NCBI GenBank assembly: GCA_025350445.1
Contig: JANXXV010000764.1
Coordinates: 1-5,209, forward strand
Length of the DNA stretch: 5,209 nucleotides
From: Bryobacteraceae bacterium
GTDB taxonomy: Bacteria; Acidobacteriota; Terriglobia; Bryobacterales; Bryobacteraceae
Direction: 5' to 3'
Below the pieces are notes generated by a model. That model was not told the origin of the DNA. It searched no databases and was given only the letters and a program-made list of their open reading frames with translations. The position numbers and the translations under genes were made by a program. How positions within the stretch are numbered: the stretch's first letter is position 1; every line of letters begins with the position of its first letter. Positions 1 through 5,209 of the stretch are shown here, in pieces.

Positions 1-270
1 TCCGCCGAGTTTCCCGTTCGATTGGCGCCGCCGGAATCGGCCTTTGCGCTTTTGAGAAACCCGCACACAACAGACTCGATGTCCGCCGCCCATGGCTTGT
101 GCGCTTTTGACAATTGGCGTGGGGCGGTGCTCCAGAACCGCGCCGGACGCCCCGTCCTGTTTGCCGGGTGGCGACACGGATCTGACGGAGTTGACAAAAG
201 GGCCTGGCCGCCGGCGAGGATGCCCGCCCCCCTGAGCCCACCTGGCAATTGTGAAACATCGCGCGGGATA
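1..270. other. Intergenic stretch downstream of the aminotransferase; no gene supported
   Basis: I see no convincing gene here. The minus strand stays open from an ATG near 261 to the window edge and from another ATG at 93, but both translations are rich in Arg, Pro, Gly and Ser, have no recognisable motif and lack a clear ribosome binding site. The plus-strand frame starting at 22 runs into the aminotransferase antisense and is a shadow. What the stretch does hold is two imperfect direct repeats (18-55 and 76-110) and repeated TTGACA-like words (105-117, 191-201). No strong terminator for the aminotransferase gene is visible; the GC-rich block at 200-235 is followed on the minus strand by only four Ts. 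Confidence 0.5.
18..110. repeat. Two imperfect direct repeats of about 35-38 bp
   Basis: Copy 1 is at 18-55 and copy 2 at 76-110. Both begin with TCGAT, have a CGCCG-rich middle followed by GGC-TT, and end with the identical 11-mer TGCGCTTTTGA (45-55 and 100-110). They align along their whole length with about three bases of gaps. A related word, TTGACAAAAGG, follows at 191-201, and TTTTGACAATTGG overlaps the end of copy 2 at 105-117. The arrangement resembles the multiple TTGACA-containing transposase-binding sites near the ends of IS21-family elements, but no istA or istB gene is in the window, so that reading is only an inference. It could equally be an intergenic repeat or a remnant. Confidence 0.5.
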
Positions 271-1458
271 CTAAGCTTGGCCGGCGATGAACTTGTGCAA
301 CCGGTCGAGCCCGCGCGTCAACTCTTCCATCGAAGTGGCATAGGAGATCCGGACATGGTTATCGGTTCCGAAGGCTTCCCCTGGGACTAACGCCACGTGC
401 GCCTTGGCCAGTAGCGCCTCGGCAAACTGCATCGAGGTATTGACGCCGTTCTTCCCCAACGCCACGCCAATGTTCGGGTAGGCATAGAACGCGCCCTGCG
501 GCACGTTGACCTTGACGCCGGGAATCTGCCGCAACCGGCCGATCACAAAATCGCGCCGCTTGCGGAATTCGGCGAGCATGATTCCTACTGAATCCTGCGG
601 CCCCCGAAGCGCCTCCACCGCAGCCTTCTGCGCAATCGACGTCGGGTTCGACGTGCTGTGGCTCTGCAGCTTATTGATGGCGGCCATTATCGGGGCAGGT
701 CCCAGGCCAAAGCCAATGCGCCACCCCGTCATCGAGTAGGTCTTTGACAGCGACCCGGCAACGATCACGGTTTCCTTCGCGCCCTTGGCCGATGCGATGG
801 AGAAGGGCTCGCTGTCGTACAGGAAGCGGCAGTAGCATTCGTCGGTCATCAGCCAGATGCCGCGCTTGCTGGTGATTTCGTAGATCCGCTCAAACTCTTC
901 GCGATCCAGCACAGCGCCGCTCGGGTTCGACGGAGAGTTGATGATCAACATCTTCGTCTTCGCTGTAATGTGCGGCTCAATCATGGACGCCGTGAGTTTG
1001 AATCCGTTCTCCTCGGGTGTATCAACGAAGACGCATTTGCCGCCGGTGTAGTTGACCACGTCCTTGTAGGTGACCCAGTACGGCACGGGAATGATCACCT
1101 CATCGCCCGGATCCAACATCACCTGCATCAAGTTGAAGATGACGTGCTTGCCGCCGACGGAGATCACGCACTCGGCGGGCGTATAGCCGGTGCCGTAATC
1201 GGCTGTGTGCCGGTCACAGACGGCCTGCTTCAATTCCTGGGTTCCGCCGGCAGGCGTGTACTTGGTGAAGTTTCCGTCGATAGCGCGGATGGCGGCCTGC
1301 TTGATATTATCGGGCGTCGGAAAGTCCGGCTCTCCGGCCCCCAGATCGACCACGTCGACGCCTTCCCGGCGAAGACGGTCGGCGTCCGCGGCGACCTTCA
1401 TAGTGGAGGATACGCTGATTAGCGCAATCCGGTCTGATAGATCAAGAGTTGCTTGCAT
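271..1458 (-). CDS. aspC: Aspartate-type pyridoxal-phosphate aminotransferase (class I)
   Basis: This is a fold-type I, class I aminotransferase of 395 residues, the usual length. It moves an amino group from aspartate (or a related amino acid) to 2-oxoglutarate in the cytoplasm, using PLP. Numbered from the chosen ATG, the visible signatures are: the N-terminal GAGEPDFPTP block near 41-49; YW at 127-128, which stacks on PLP; the SPSNPSG block near 175-181; the DE pair at 206-207; the PLP lysine K239 in GSLSKTYSMTGWRIGFG; the TSNPTSIAQ segment near 269-277, typical of the bacterial subgroup I-beta (Thermus-like) enzymes; GAFYAYP near 322-328; and the carboxylate-binding arginine R371 in HVRISYA. 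A TTG at 1476 would extend the protein by six residues, but the ATG at 1458 has AAGGA five bases upstream and is preferred. The start overlaps coaD by 17 bases, suggesting an operon with coupled translation. Some I-beta enzymes also transaminate prephenate; I cannot decide this by eye. Confidence 0.95.
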   Translation of the reverse strand: MQATLDLSDRIALISVSSTMKVAADADRLRREGVDVVDLGAGEPDFPTPDNIKQAAIRAIDGNFTKYTPAGGTQELKQAVCDRHTADYGTGYTPAECVISVGGKHVIFNLMQVMLDPGDEVIIPVPYWVTYKDVVNYTGGKCVFVDTPEENGFKLTASMIEPHITAKTKMLIINSPSNPSGAVLDREEFERIYEITSKRGIWLMTDECYCRFLYDSEPFSIASAKGAKETVIVAGSLSKTYSMTGWRIGFGLGPAPIMAAINKLQSHSTSNPTSIAQKAAVEALRGPQDSVGIMLAEFRKRRDFVIGRLRQIPGVKVNVPQGAFYAYPNIGVALGKNGVNTSMQFAEALLAKAHVALVPGEAFGTDNHVRISYATSMEELTRGLDRLHKFIAGQA

Positions 1459-1966
1459 TACTATCCTTTTCTCCAAAAATTCGATTCCTCAAGCGGGTTT
1501 CCACCGCGGGCGGTACCAATCCGGAGATGTTTCCACCCAGCCGGATGACTTCTTTCACCAGGTGCGAACTAATGAACGAGTGCGCCTCACCGGACATCAG
1601 AAACACGGTGTCGATTTCCGGACGCAGCCGCCGGTTCATCAGCGCCATTTGCAGTTCATGCTCGTAGTCGGAGATGGCCCGGATGCCACGGAAGATCAGG
1701 GTGGCATGCTTCTGCGCGGCGTAATCCACCAGCAATCCGTCGAAGAAATCCACCTCGACGTTGGGGATTCCTTTGACCACTTCCCGCAGCATTTCCATTC
1801 GCTCACCGACGCTGAACAGGGGCTGCTTTTTCTCATTGCGGAGAACCGATACCACCAACTTGCCCACCAACCTTGCACCGCGTTCGATCAGATCGAGATG
1901 ACCGTTCGTGATCGGGTCGAAAGAGCCCGGATAGATGGCAATAACACTGGTTGGCGTCGTGGCCAC
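1442..1966 (-). CDS. coaD: Phosphopantetheine adenylyltransferase (CoaD)
   Basis: CoaD catalyses the penultimate step of coenzyme A synthesis: 4'-phosphopantetheine plus ATP gives dephospho-CoA plus pyrophosphate, in the cytoplasm. From the GTG start the protein has 174 residues, slightly longer than the roughly 160 of typical CoaD. Visible signatures are YPGSFDPITNGH at 12-23, the nucleotidyltransferase T/HxGH motif with H23; RGIRAISDYEHELQMALMNR at 93-112, the characteristic family block; and ISSHLVKEV at 132-140, where most members have ISSSLVKEV or ISSTLVKEV. An ATG at 2038 would add 24 residues before the conserved beta-strand, but these have no family resemblance and lie upstream of a good promoter. 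GTG 1966, with AAGGA nine bases before it, fits both the family N-terminus and the promoter. The last 17 bases overlap the aminotransferase start. The extra C-terminal tail (EKDSNASNS) is partly dictated by the downstream ribosome binding site. Confidence 0.96.
   Translation of the reverse strand: MATTPTSVIAIYPGSFDPITNGHLDLIERGARLVGKLVVSVLRNEKKQPLFSVGERMEMLREVVKGIPNVEVDFFDGLLVDYAAQKHATLIFRGIRAISDYEHELQMALMNRRLRPEIDTVFLMSGEAHSFISSHLVKEVIRLGGNISGLVPPAVETRLRNRIFGEKDSNASNS
1464..1468 (-). promoter_or_regulatory. Ribosome binding site of the aminotransferase gene
   Basis: AAGGA on the minus strand, inside a longer GGAGAAAAGGA run, lies five bases before the ATG at 1458 and within the last codons of coaD. 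It decides the start in favour of ATG 1458 over TTG 1476. Its position inside coaD suggests that ribosomes finishing coaD assist initiation. Confidence 0.75.
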
Positions 1967-1975
1967 CGGCGAGGA

Positions 1976-1980
1976 TCCTT
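1976..1980 (-). promoter_or_regulatory. Ribosome binding site of coaD
   Basis: AAGGA on the minus strand lies nine bases upstream of GTG 1966. No comparable site serves the ATG at 2038, so this supports the shorter CoaD with a GTG start. Confidence 0.65.
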
Positions 1981-1997
1981 CATTGCTCAACAACTTT

Positions 1998-2008
1998 TGA
2001 TTGTAGCA
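1998..2008 (-). promoter_or_regulatory. Probable extended -10 promoter of coaD
   Basis: The minus strand reads TGCTACAAT with TACAAT at 2005-2000. The TG one base upstream makes it an extended -10 element, differing from TATAAT at one position. No good -35 hexamer lies 16-18 bases upstream (CTGCGA or TGCGAT near 2028-2022), which extended -10 promoters tolerate. Predicted transcription would start near 1993, giving a leader of about 27 bases before the GTG. This would let coaD and the aminotransferase be expressed independently of the toxin unit upstream. Confidence 0.5.
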
Positions 2009-2070
2009 GGGGCGGAATTCCATCGCAGATTTAGCCACCGCGCAACGTATCGGACTGGGGCAATTTGAAA

Positions 2071-2440
2071 TCAGCGAATGTCGAAAAGGAAAGCCAGCCG
2101 CAGTTCGATTCCTCCCATCGCTGTATCTGACATTCTGCCCATCTTGGGCTGTTCAAATCGGCTATGGTCTAAGACTCTGATGTGGTCGGTAAGGGCTACG
2201 CTCTCGCTCATGGTCCGGGTAGAAGCCAGATCTTTTATCATGTGGCTGGCCGGGATAAAGATTCGGTGGGAGTTTGCCTTATGAATCTTAGTAGAAAACG
2301 GAACGCCAACGACGTTAAATCCCAATTTGATTAATAACGTTCCTGGAGACAATGACGTAAGGACGATTCTTCTGCTGCTCCGACCCCGTTATATCAAGAT
2401 CCTTAGCGAATACCCAGTATATCTCCCCGTGCTTAACCAT
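2071..2440 (-). pseudogene. mazF: MazF/PemK-family mRNA endonuclease toxin, split by a +1 frameshift
   Basis: MazF/PemK toxins are small ribonucleases that cleave mRNA at short motifs and halt growth; they are normally neutralised by an antitoxin encoded just upstream. The first frame, from ATG 2440, gives 41 residues: GEIYW at 5-9, then GSEQQKNRPYVIVS at 19-32, the classic family N-terminus, ending in TAA at 2317-2315. The rest lies in the +1 frame and runs to TGA at 2071: VVGVPFSTKI, HRIFIPAS, then SVALTDHIRVLDHSRFEQP and GIELRLAFLFDI, the classic C-terminal half. Joined by skipping one base, the product is about 122 residues, normal for the family. By position, R26 of the first half and T50 of the second match the catalytic Arg and Thr of Bacillus MazF. 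No codon other than the shift looks damaged. The ATG overlaps the upstream gene by 8 bases, with only a weak GGAAG about 14 bases upstream, so translation is probably coupled. It may be a recent pseudogene, a sequence error or a recoded gene. Confidence 0.88.
2314..2320 (-). other. Frameshift site ATT-TAA-C in the mazF-like gene
   Basis: In the first frame the minus strand reads GGG ATT TAA CGT. Skipping one base after ATT gives AAC GTC GTT GGC, which enters the conserved VVGVP segment exactly in register. The layout, a sense codon ending in T, then T plus an in-frame stop, then C, resembles the programmed +1 site CTT-TGA-C of prfB. However, slippage of tRNA-Ile from ATT to TTT would leave a mismatch at the first codon position, and there is only a short GGGA rather than a strong Shine-Dalgarno-like stimulator upstream. 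I record the position because it separates the two halves of the gene; whether it is functional is open. Confidence 0.6.
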
Positions 2441-3194
2441 CGAGCGCTTCTGCTTCCATATCCTTCATAGAAGAATCGAGCAATTCCTGATCTTCCTCAT
2501 CCCATTGGTAAGGCTGGATGTATGGCTCTGGCTCGGGAACTCTTAGATTTAGTCCTTGTCTGCTATATCCATAAGCGTCTACGGCAGCTCTAAGGCCATC
2601 GATAATTTCGGGCAAAACATCGAGTTGAATGGATTGGTCGCACCGAATTGCCGCGAGTAAGCAGTCCAAGTGGAACTGCGTCCAGGCTGTGTGAGAGCTA
2701 AAATCACTAGCCACCTTCGCATCTTGCTCCTTGAGGTTTTCCGGAACTGGGCCTGATGAGACGATCTTCGAAATGATCCTGCCTGTGCGCCTAAGAGTCC
2801 AGATCGTGAACATTGCCTGCTCTTTAGCAGCCGATCCGAAGCGGGCTAAACCGTGGTCACGAAACTCAGCTTCAAGCTCGCAAAAAGCTTCATTCCGCAC
2901 GCGCTCAATCACATCCCCAGGAACCACGCTTCGGGCTAATTTCGCGAGGGAAGTTACCGCATCGACGTATGGCCCAAACACTTTTTCCCTAACTGCATCG
3001 AACTCGTTTTTGGTTCGAGCGGCGATAGCCCGCAACAATAGTCCATCGACGAAGGAGTTTATCCCTCTGAAGATCTCTTCTGCTGAACTGGACAACTTTC
3101 CACTTGAGCGGCGCTGGGAAGGAAGCCCCACCAAGGCCAGGAGATCGTCCAAGCCGGTGGTTCCGAACCGCGCCAATGCAACAGCTTCATTCAT
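2433..3194 (-). CDS. Uncharacterised 253-residue protein in the antitoxin position upstream of mazF
   Basis: I do not recognise a named family. The 253 residues look mostly helical, soluble and without signal peptide or membrane segments. Helix-rich blocks include 38-90, 92-145 (with WTLRRTGRIISKI near 132-144) and 170-210 (TQFHLDCLLAAIR, then LPEIIDGLRAAVDAYGYSRQGL). The tail from about 219 changes character: PEPEP, an aromatic YIQPYQW stretch, then a run rich in Asp and Glu (232-252). Its stop TAA (2435-2433) lies inside the start of the mazF-like gene with an 8-base overlap, the arrangement of antitoxin-toxin operons, and the acidic tail recalls the disordered acidic C-terminus by which MazE wraps MazF. 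From this I infer an antitoxin or regulatory partner. Against it, antitoxins are usually 70-100 residues with a DNA-binding N-terminus, and I see no AbrB, ribbon-helix-helix or clear helix-turn-helix motif. The ATG at 3194 has no good ribosome binding site, but an in-frame TGA about 24 bases upstream limits extension. G+C is lower than in the flanking genes, suggesting acquisition. Confidence 0.8.
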   Translation of the reverse strand: MNEAVALARFGTTGLDDLLALVGLPSQRRSSGKLSSSAEEIFRGINSFVDGLLLRAIAARTKNEFDAVREKVFGPYVDAVTSLAKLARSVVPGDVIERVRNEAFCELEAEFRDHGLARFGSAAKEQAMFTIWTLRRTGRIISKIVSSGPVPENLKEQDAKVASDFSSHTAWTQFHLDCLLAAIRCDQSIQLDVLPEIIDGLRAAVDAYGYSRQGLNLRVPEPEPYIQPYQWDEEDQELLDSSMKDMEAEALDG

Positions 3195-3342
3195 AGTAGC
3201 AGCACGTCCGTTTTCACCTCAAGTGTACGACGCTGAAAGCGCCGAAAAGGTTCTTCGGGTCTTATCGGCAGAACAATTGCAAAAGTTTATCACAGTTGTG
3301 GATCTCAAGAGCAGGGGGTGTATCGCGCGCCCACGAAGCCAA
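3195..3342 (-). other. Spacer upstream of the putative toxin-antitoxin unit; likely promoter region
   Basis: This 148-base gap between the radical SAM gene and the putative antitoxin is the only space in which a promoter for the two-gene unit could lie. It is A+T-rich in its central part (3270-3300). I looked for -35/-10 pairs on the minus strand: TTGAGA, TTGCAA and GATAAG/TGATAA are present but not at acceptable spacing, so I call no promoter. No clear palindromic operator or terminator hairpin for the radical SAM gene stands out. Confidence 0.35.
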
Positions 3343-4389
3343 CTATTGCAGTTGCACCAGCCGGTTCGTAGACGCGGTAACCTGCTGCGGACTCTTTATC
3401 GTCTGCGGGCCGCGCCAGAAATCGAAGTACGAAACCTGGTGCACGCAGGAAACGGTGCAATATGGCGCGCAGGATTTCTCGGTGATGTATTCGCGCCGGA
3501 TATCTTCCACCGTGTACTCATCCAAAGGCTTGCCGGGATAGCCGCGCTGCTGAGAGCAATAATGTACCAGCCCGTCCTCGCAGATATAGAGATACCGTGC
3601 GCCGGCGCGGCACTTCCAGTTATGAGCCCGCCCATACGCGATGTCGTCCTGAAAATAGTTAATCTGCGCGTAATTGGTCTTCTCCAACTGCTTCATCTGA
3701 AGAAAAACCTCGCGCTCCCGATCACCCAGCGGCCGCAATTGCCCATCGCCGTCGTGGATAATTCCGACTGTCGAAGTGAAACCCAACTCCACCGACCGTT
3801 TTCCCACCACCAAGGCGTCTTCCGGATGATGAATGCCGCCGCCCAGCACCGAGTTGATGTTTACGTGGAAGTCGGCGTGTTCCGCCAGCAGTTGCAGCTT
3901 CTTGTCCAGCACCTTCAGGCTCTTTTTGGAAACCTCGTCCGGCATCACATTGTCTATGCTGATCTGCAGGTGGTCCAACCCGGCCCGGTTCAAACGCTGG
4001 ATGCGGTCCGCGGTCAGCAGATAACCATTGGTGATCAGTCCCGCAATCATCTTCCGCTCGCGGACGTGGGCCAGAATCCGGTCCAGATCCGGATGCAGCA
4101 GCGGTTCTCCGCCGCTCATCGTGATAACGGCGGTCCCCAAATCGGCCAGCCGGTCAATCCTCCGCTGAATGGTTTCGGTCGGGACAGGCTTTGAGAAATC
4201 GTCGTACTCGTTGCAATACGTGCAAGACAGATTGCAGCGGCGAATGGGAATCAAGTGGACGAGAATCGGGTGGTCCGTCGAGGCAGCGCCTTTCAGGATC
4301 ATCTGAATTTCCCGTATCCGTCGCTGGGCGGCCTTAAGCCTGCGCCGGCTGAAAAAGGATCTATCCGCCATAGGGGTGCAAGCTGACAT
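3343..4389 (-). CDS. Radical SAM enzyme with SPASM/twitch-like C-terminal cysteines
   Basis: The protein has 348 residues. Radical SAM enzymes use a [4Fe-4S] cluster to split S-adenosylmethionine and start radical chemistry; the substrate here is unknown. The cluster motif is RCNLSCTYC with C52, C56 and C59. The SAM-binding GGEP is at 93-96, a third beta-strand segment ITNGYLL is near 119-125, and LQISID at 141-146 fits the barrel. A second cysteine set, C260, C270, C278, C307, C311 and C315, follows the barrel in a CRAG...[10 protein letters not shown] and CAPYCTVSC arrangement, like a SPASM or twitch domain that holds an auxiliary cluster. Spacing is not that of canonical SPASM. The overall look recalls the family around PqqE/MoaA and HpnH, but I cannot assign a reaction. 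No small peptide substrate gene or obvious pathway partner is adjacent. The start is uncertain: ATG 4389 and ATG 4371 both lack a good ribosome binding site. Confidence 0.9.
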   Translation of the reverse strand: MSACTPMADRSFFSRRRLKAAQRRIREIQMILKGAASTDHPILVHLIPIRRCNLSCTYCNEYDDFSKPVPTETIQRRIDRLADLGTAVITMSGGEPLLHPDLDRILAHVRERKMIAGLITNGYLLTADRIQRLNRAGLDHLQISIDNVMPDEVSKKSLKVLDKKLQLLAEHADFHVNINSVLGGGIHHPEDALVVGKRSVELGFTSTVGIIHDGDGQLRPLGDREREVFLQMKQLEKTNYAQINYFQDDIAYGRAHNWKCRAGARYLYICEDGLVHYCSQQRGYPGKPLDEYTVEDIRREYITEKSCAPYCTVSCVHQVSYFDFWRGPQTIKSPQQVTASTNRLVQLQ

Positions 4390-4460
4390 TTAACCACAGA
4401 TCGGTTGCCGCCGCCTCATTCTTGCGTTGTAAGGCCTGATTTGAAACCTGAACGGGAAAA
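4390..4460. other. Short gap between the envelope protein and the radical SAM gene
   Basis: This gap of 71 bases shows no hairpin followed by a T-run and no good promoter hexamer pair on the minus strand. The absence of both is compatible with co-transcription of the two genes, though their functions suggest no link. Confidence 0.35.
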
Positions 4461-5209
4461 TTACGGTTTCTTCGGGTCCTTGGGCGGATCCTTCGGGGCA
4501 GCATTTGGGTCGACCTGATCACCGAAAGTAATCTTCGTGTCGCTCCTAAACTGCTTGTAATCTTCGTACTTCACCGATTGCTTCACCCTCGGGGACGAGT
4601 CTTTGAAGTGCAGCGTGCTATTGGCGATGGTATACGTGGGAAACCAGTATTTCCCGTCCACCTGTTCGCGATAGGTTTCAAACTTCGGGAACTGCTCATC
4701 GCTGCCTTTCTTCAGCAGACCGGTTGCGCGCCCATAAGACTTCACAATCATGAGATCCTGTTCGTCCACCCAGATCTCGCCTGTAAAATATCGCTTCCCC
4801 TGCTCCAGCGATTTCGGTTTCACCGCGAAAACGTAGCACGGAATCTCGTCGGCGTTCTGCCTCCCCAGGTAGCGAACGTGATAGTTCGCGATATCCTTTG
4901 AGGTAAGCACAAACGGCAGAACATTCCGTAAGTCCTGTTCGTCCGCCGGCGACATCTGGATCAGCCGCAGCGTATTCGGGGGGGCCCTCACCACATGCTC
5001 GGACCGTTTTCCATCGGGGAATACAATGTCCGAAGCAATCTCATATCGCCCGCCAGGGGATCCACCTTCGTCGAATTCCTGCAACTTAGCGGTCTGCCGG
5101 TAGGTATAGTTCTCCCTCGCCTTGGCGAAGGCAGATTCCTTGTCGGCGAAGGCAGCGATAATCTTTTCAACTTCGCCGGTGGATGGTTCCGGTTTGTCGG
5201 CAGCTTGGG
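4461..5209 (-). CDS. Outer-membrane lipoprotein-sorting-like protein, 5' end outside the window
   Basis: The last 248 residues are visible, and the frame stays open to the window edge, so the start and any signal peptide are missing. An internal TTG at 5084 could be mistaken for a start, but the conserved sequence continues upstream (AFADKESAFAKARENYTYRQT). Blocks I recognise from a family common in Acidobacteria and usually annotated as outer membrane lipoprotein-sorting protein are: NYTYRQT; PFVLTSKDIANYHVRYLG; CYVFAVKPKSLEQGKRYFTG; EIWVDEQDLMIVKSYGRA; and DGKYWFPTYT. Such proteins resemble the LolA/LolB/RseB fold, a curved beta-sheet that binds lipid or acyl groups in the periplasm; function in this branch is not established. 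The last 15 or so residues are a Pro-, Lys- and Asp-rich tail (NAAPKDPPKDPKKP) with low complexity, probably disordered. A fusion or larger domain upstream cannot be excluded. Confidence 0.75.
   Translation of the reverse strand, partial: QAADKPEPSTGEVEKIIAAFADKESAFAKARENYTYRQTAKLQEFDEGGSPGGRYEIASDIVFPDGKRSEHVVRAPPNTLRLIQMSPADEQDLRNVLPFVLTSKDIANYHVRYLGRQNADEIPCYVFAVKPKSLEQGKRYFTGEIWVDEQDLMIVKSYGRATGLLKKGSDEQFPKFETYREQVDGKYWFPTYTIANSTLHFKDSSPRVKQSVKYEDYKQFRSDTKITFGDQVDPNAAPKDPPKDPKKP

Noticed and set aside
186..235. A possible intrinsic terminator after the aminotransferase gene (GC-rich block then TTTT on the minus strand)
   Set aside because: The best stem I could pair is only about four base pairs around a long loop, and the T-run has only four Ts, so it is too weak to call.
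1..261. A minus-strand frame from an ATG near 261, open to the window edge
   Set aside because: The translation is biased to Arg, Pro, Ser and Gly, contains the direct repeats in two different frames, and has no motif or clear ribosome binding site. I treat it as non-coding, though a gene continuing beyond position 1 cannot be fully excluded.
22..390. A 122-residue plus-strand frame at the left edge
   Set aside because: Its second third onward is antisense to the end of the aminotransferase, it begins with TTG, and it has no recognisable motif.
1205..2068. A 287-residue open frame on the plus strand
   Set aside because: It is antisense to coaD and the aminotransferase start, both unmistakable on the minus strand. 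Its His- and Gln-rich composition is typical of a shadow frame.
2078..2284. A 68-residue plus-strand frame that could be read as a small membrane-active peptide
   Set aside because: It lies exactly antisense to the C-terminal half of the mazF-like gene, whose motifs explain the sequence. No ribosome binding site was noted for it.
3255..3315. A sigma-70-type promoter for the putative antitoxin (TTGAGA, TTGCAA, TGATAA, GATAAG words)
   Set aside because: The hexamers are spaced about 10-13 bases apart rather than 16-18, so no pair is acceptable.
2731..4194. A 487-residue open frame on the plus strand
   Set aside because: It runs antisense across the putative antitoxin, the spacer and most of the radical SAM gene. 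Its translation shows no family motif, while the minus strand codes for clearly recognisable proteins. It is a by-product of codon bias.

Overview
The window looks like a chromosomal segment from an acidobacterium, probably of the Solibacter/Bryobacter type. This is an inference from two things: moderately high G+C in the housekeeping genes, and the gene at the right edge, which belongs to a lipoprotein-sorting-like family I know mainly from Acidobacteria. All convincing genes lie on the minus strand, so transcription runs from right (5209) to left (1). No rRNA, tRNA, CRISPR array or complete insertion sequence is visible.

From right to left, the layout is as follows. (1) 4461-5209 is the 3' part of a secreted or envelope protein resembling outer-membrane lipoprotein-sorting proteins. 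Its start lies outside the window. (2) 3343-4389 is a radical SAM enzyme with a CxxxCxxC cluster motif and a second cysteine set at the C-terminus. (3) 2071-3194 is a two-gene unit with visibly lower G+C. It has a 253-residue protein of unknown family with an acidic tail, followed, with an 8-base overlap, by a MazF/PemK-type mRNA endonuclease toxin. The toxin's reading frame is interrupted by a +1 shift at an ATT-TAA-C site. (4) 1442-1966 is coaD (phosphopantetheine adenylyltransferase), with a likely GTG start and its own extended -10 promoter. (5) 271-1458 is a class I aspartate-type aminotransferase whose start overlaps the end of coaD by 17 bases. (6) 1-270 is non-coding as far as I can tell and carries imperfect direct repeats.

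coaD and the aminotransferase are probably co-transcribed and translationally coupled. They serve coenzyme A synthesis and amino-acid metabolism. The toxin unit sits immediately upstream of coaD and looks like an acquired accessory module. Its partner gene occupies the usual antitoxin position but is about three times the usual antitoxin length and has no AbrB/MazE-like N-terminus that I can see. That makes it the best candidate here for an undescribed system. The toxin frameshift could be inactivation, a sequence error or recoding, and these cannot be told apart from this sequence alone.
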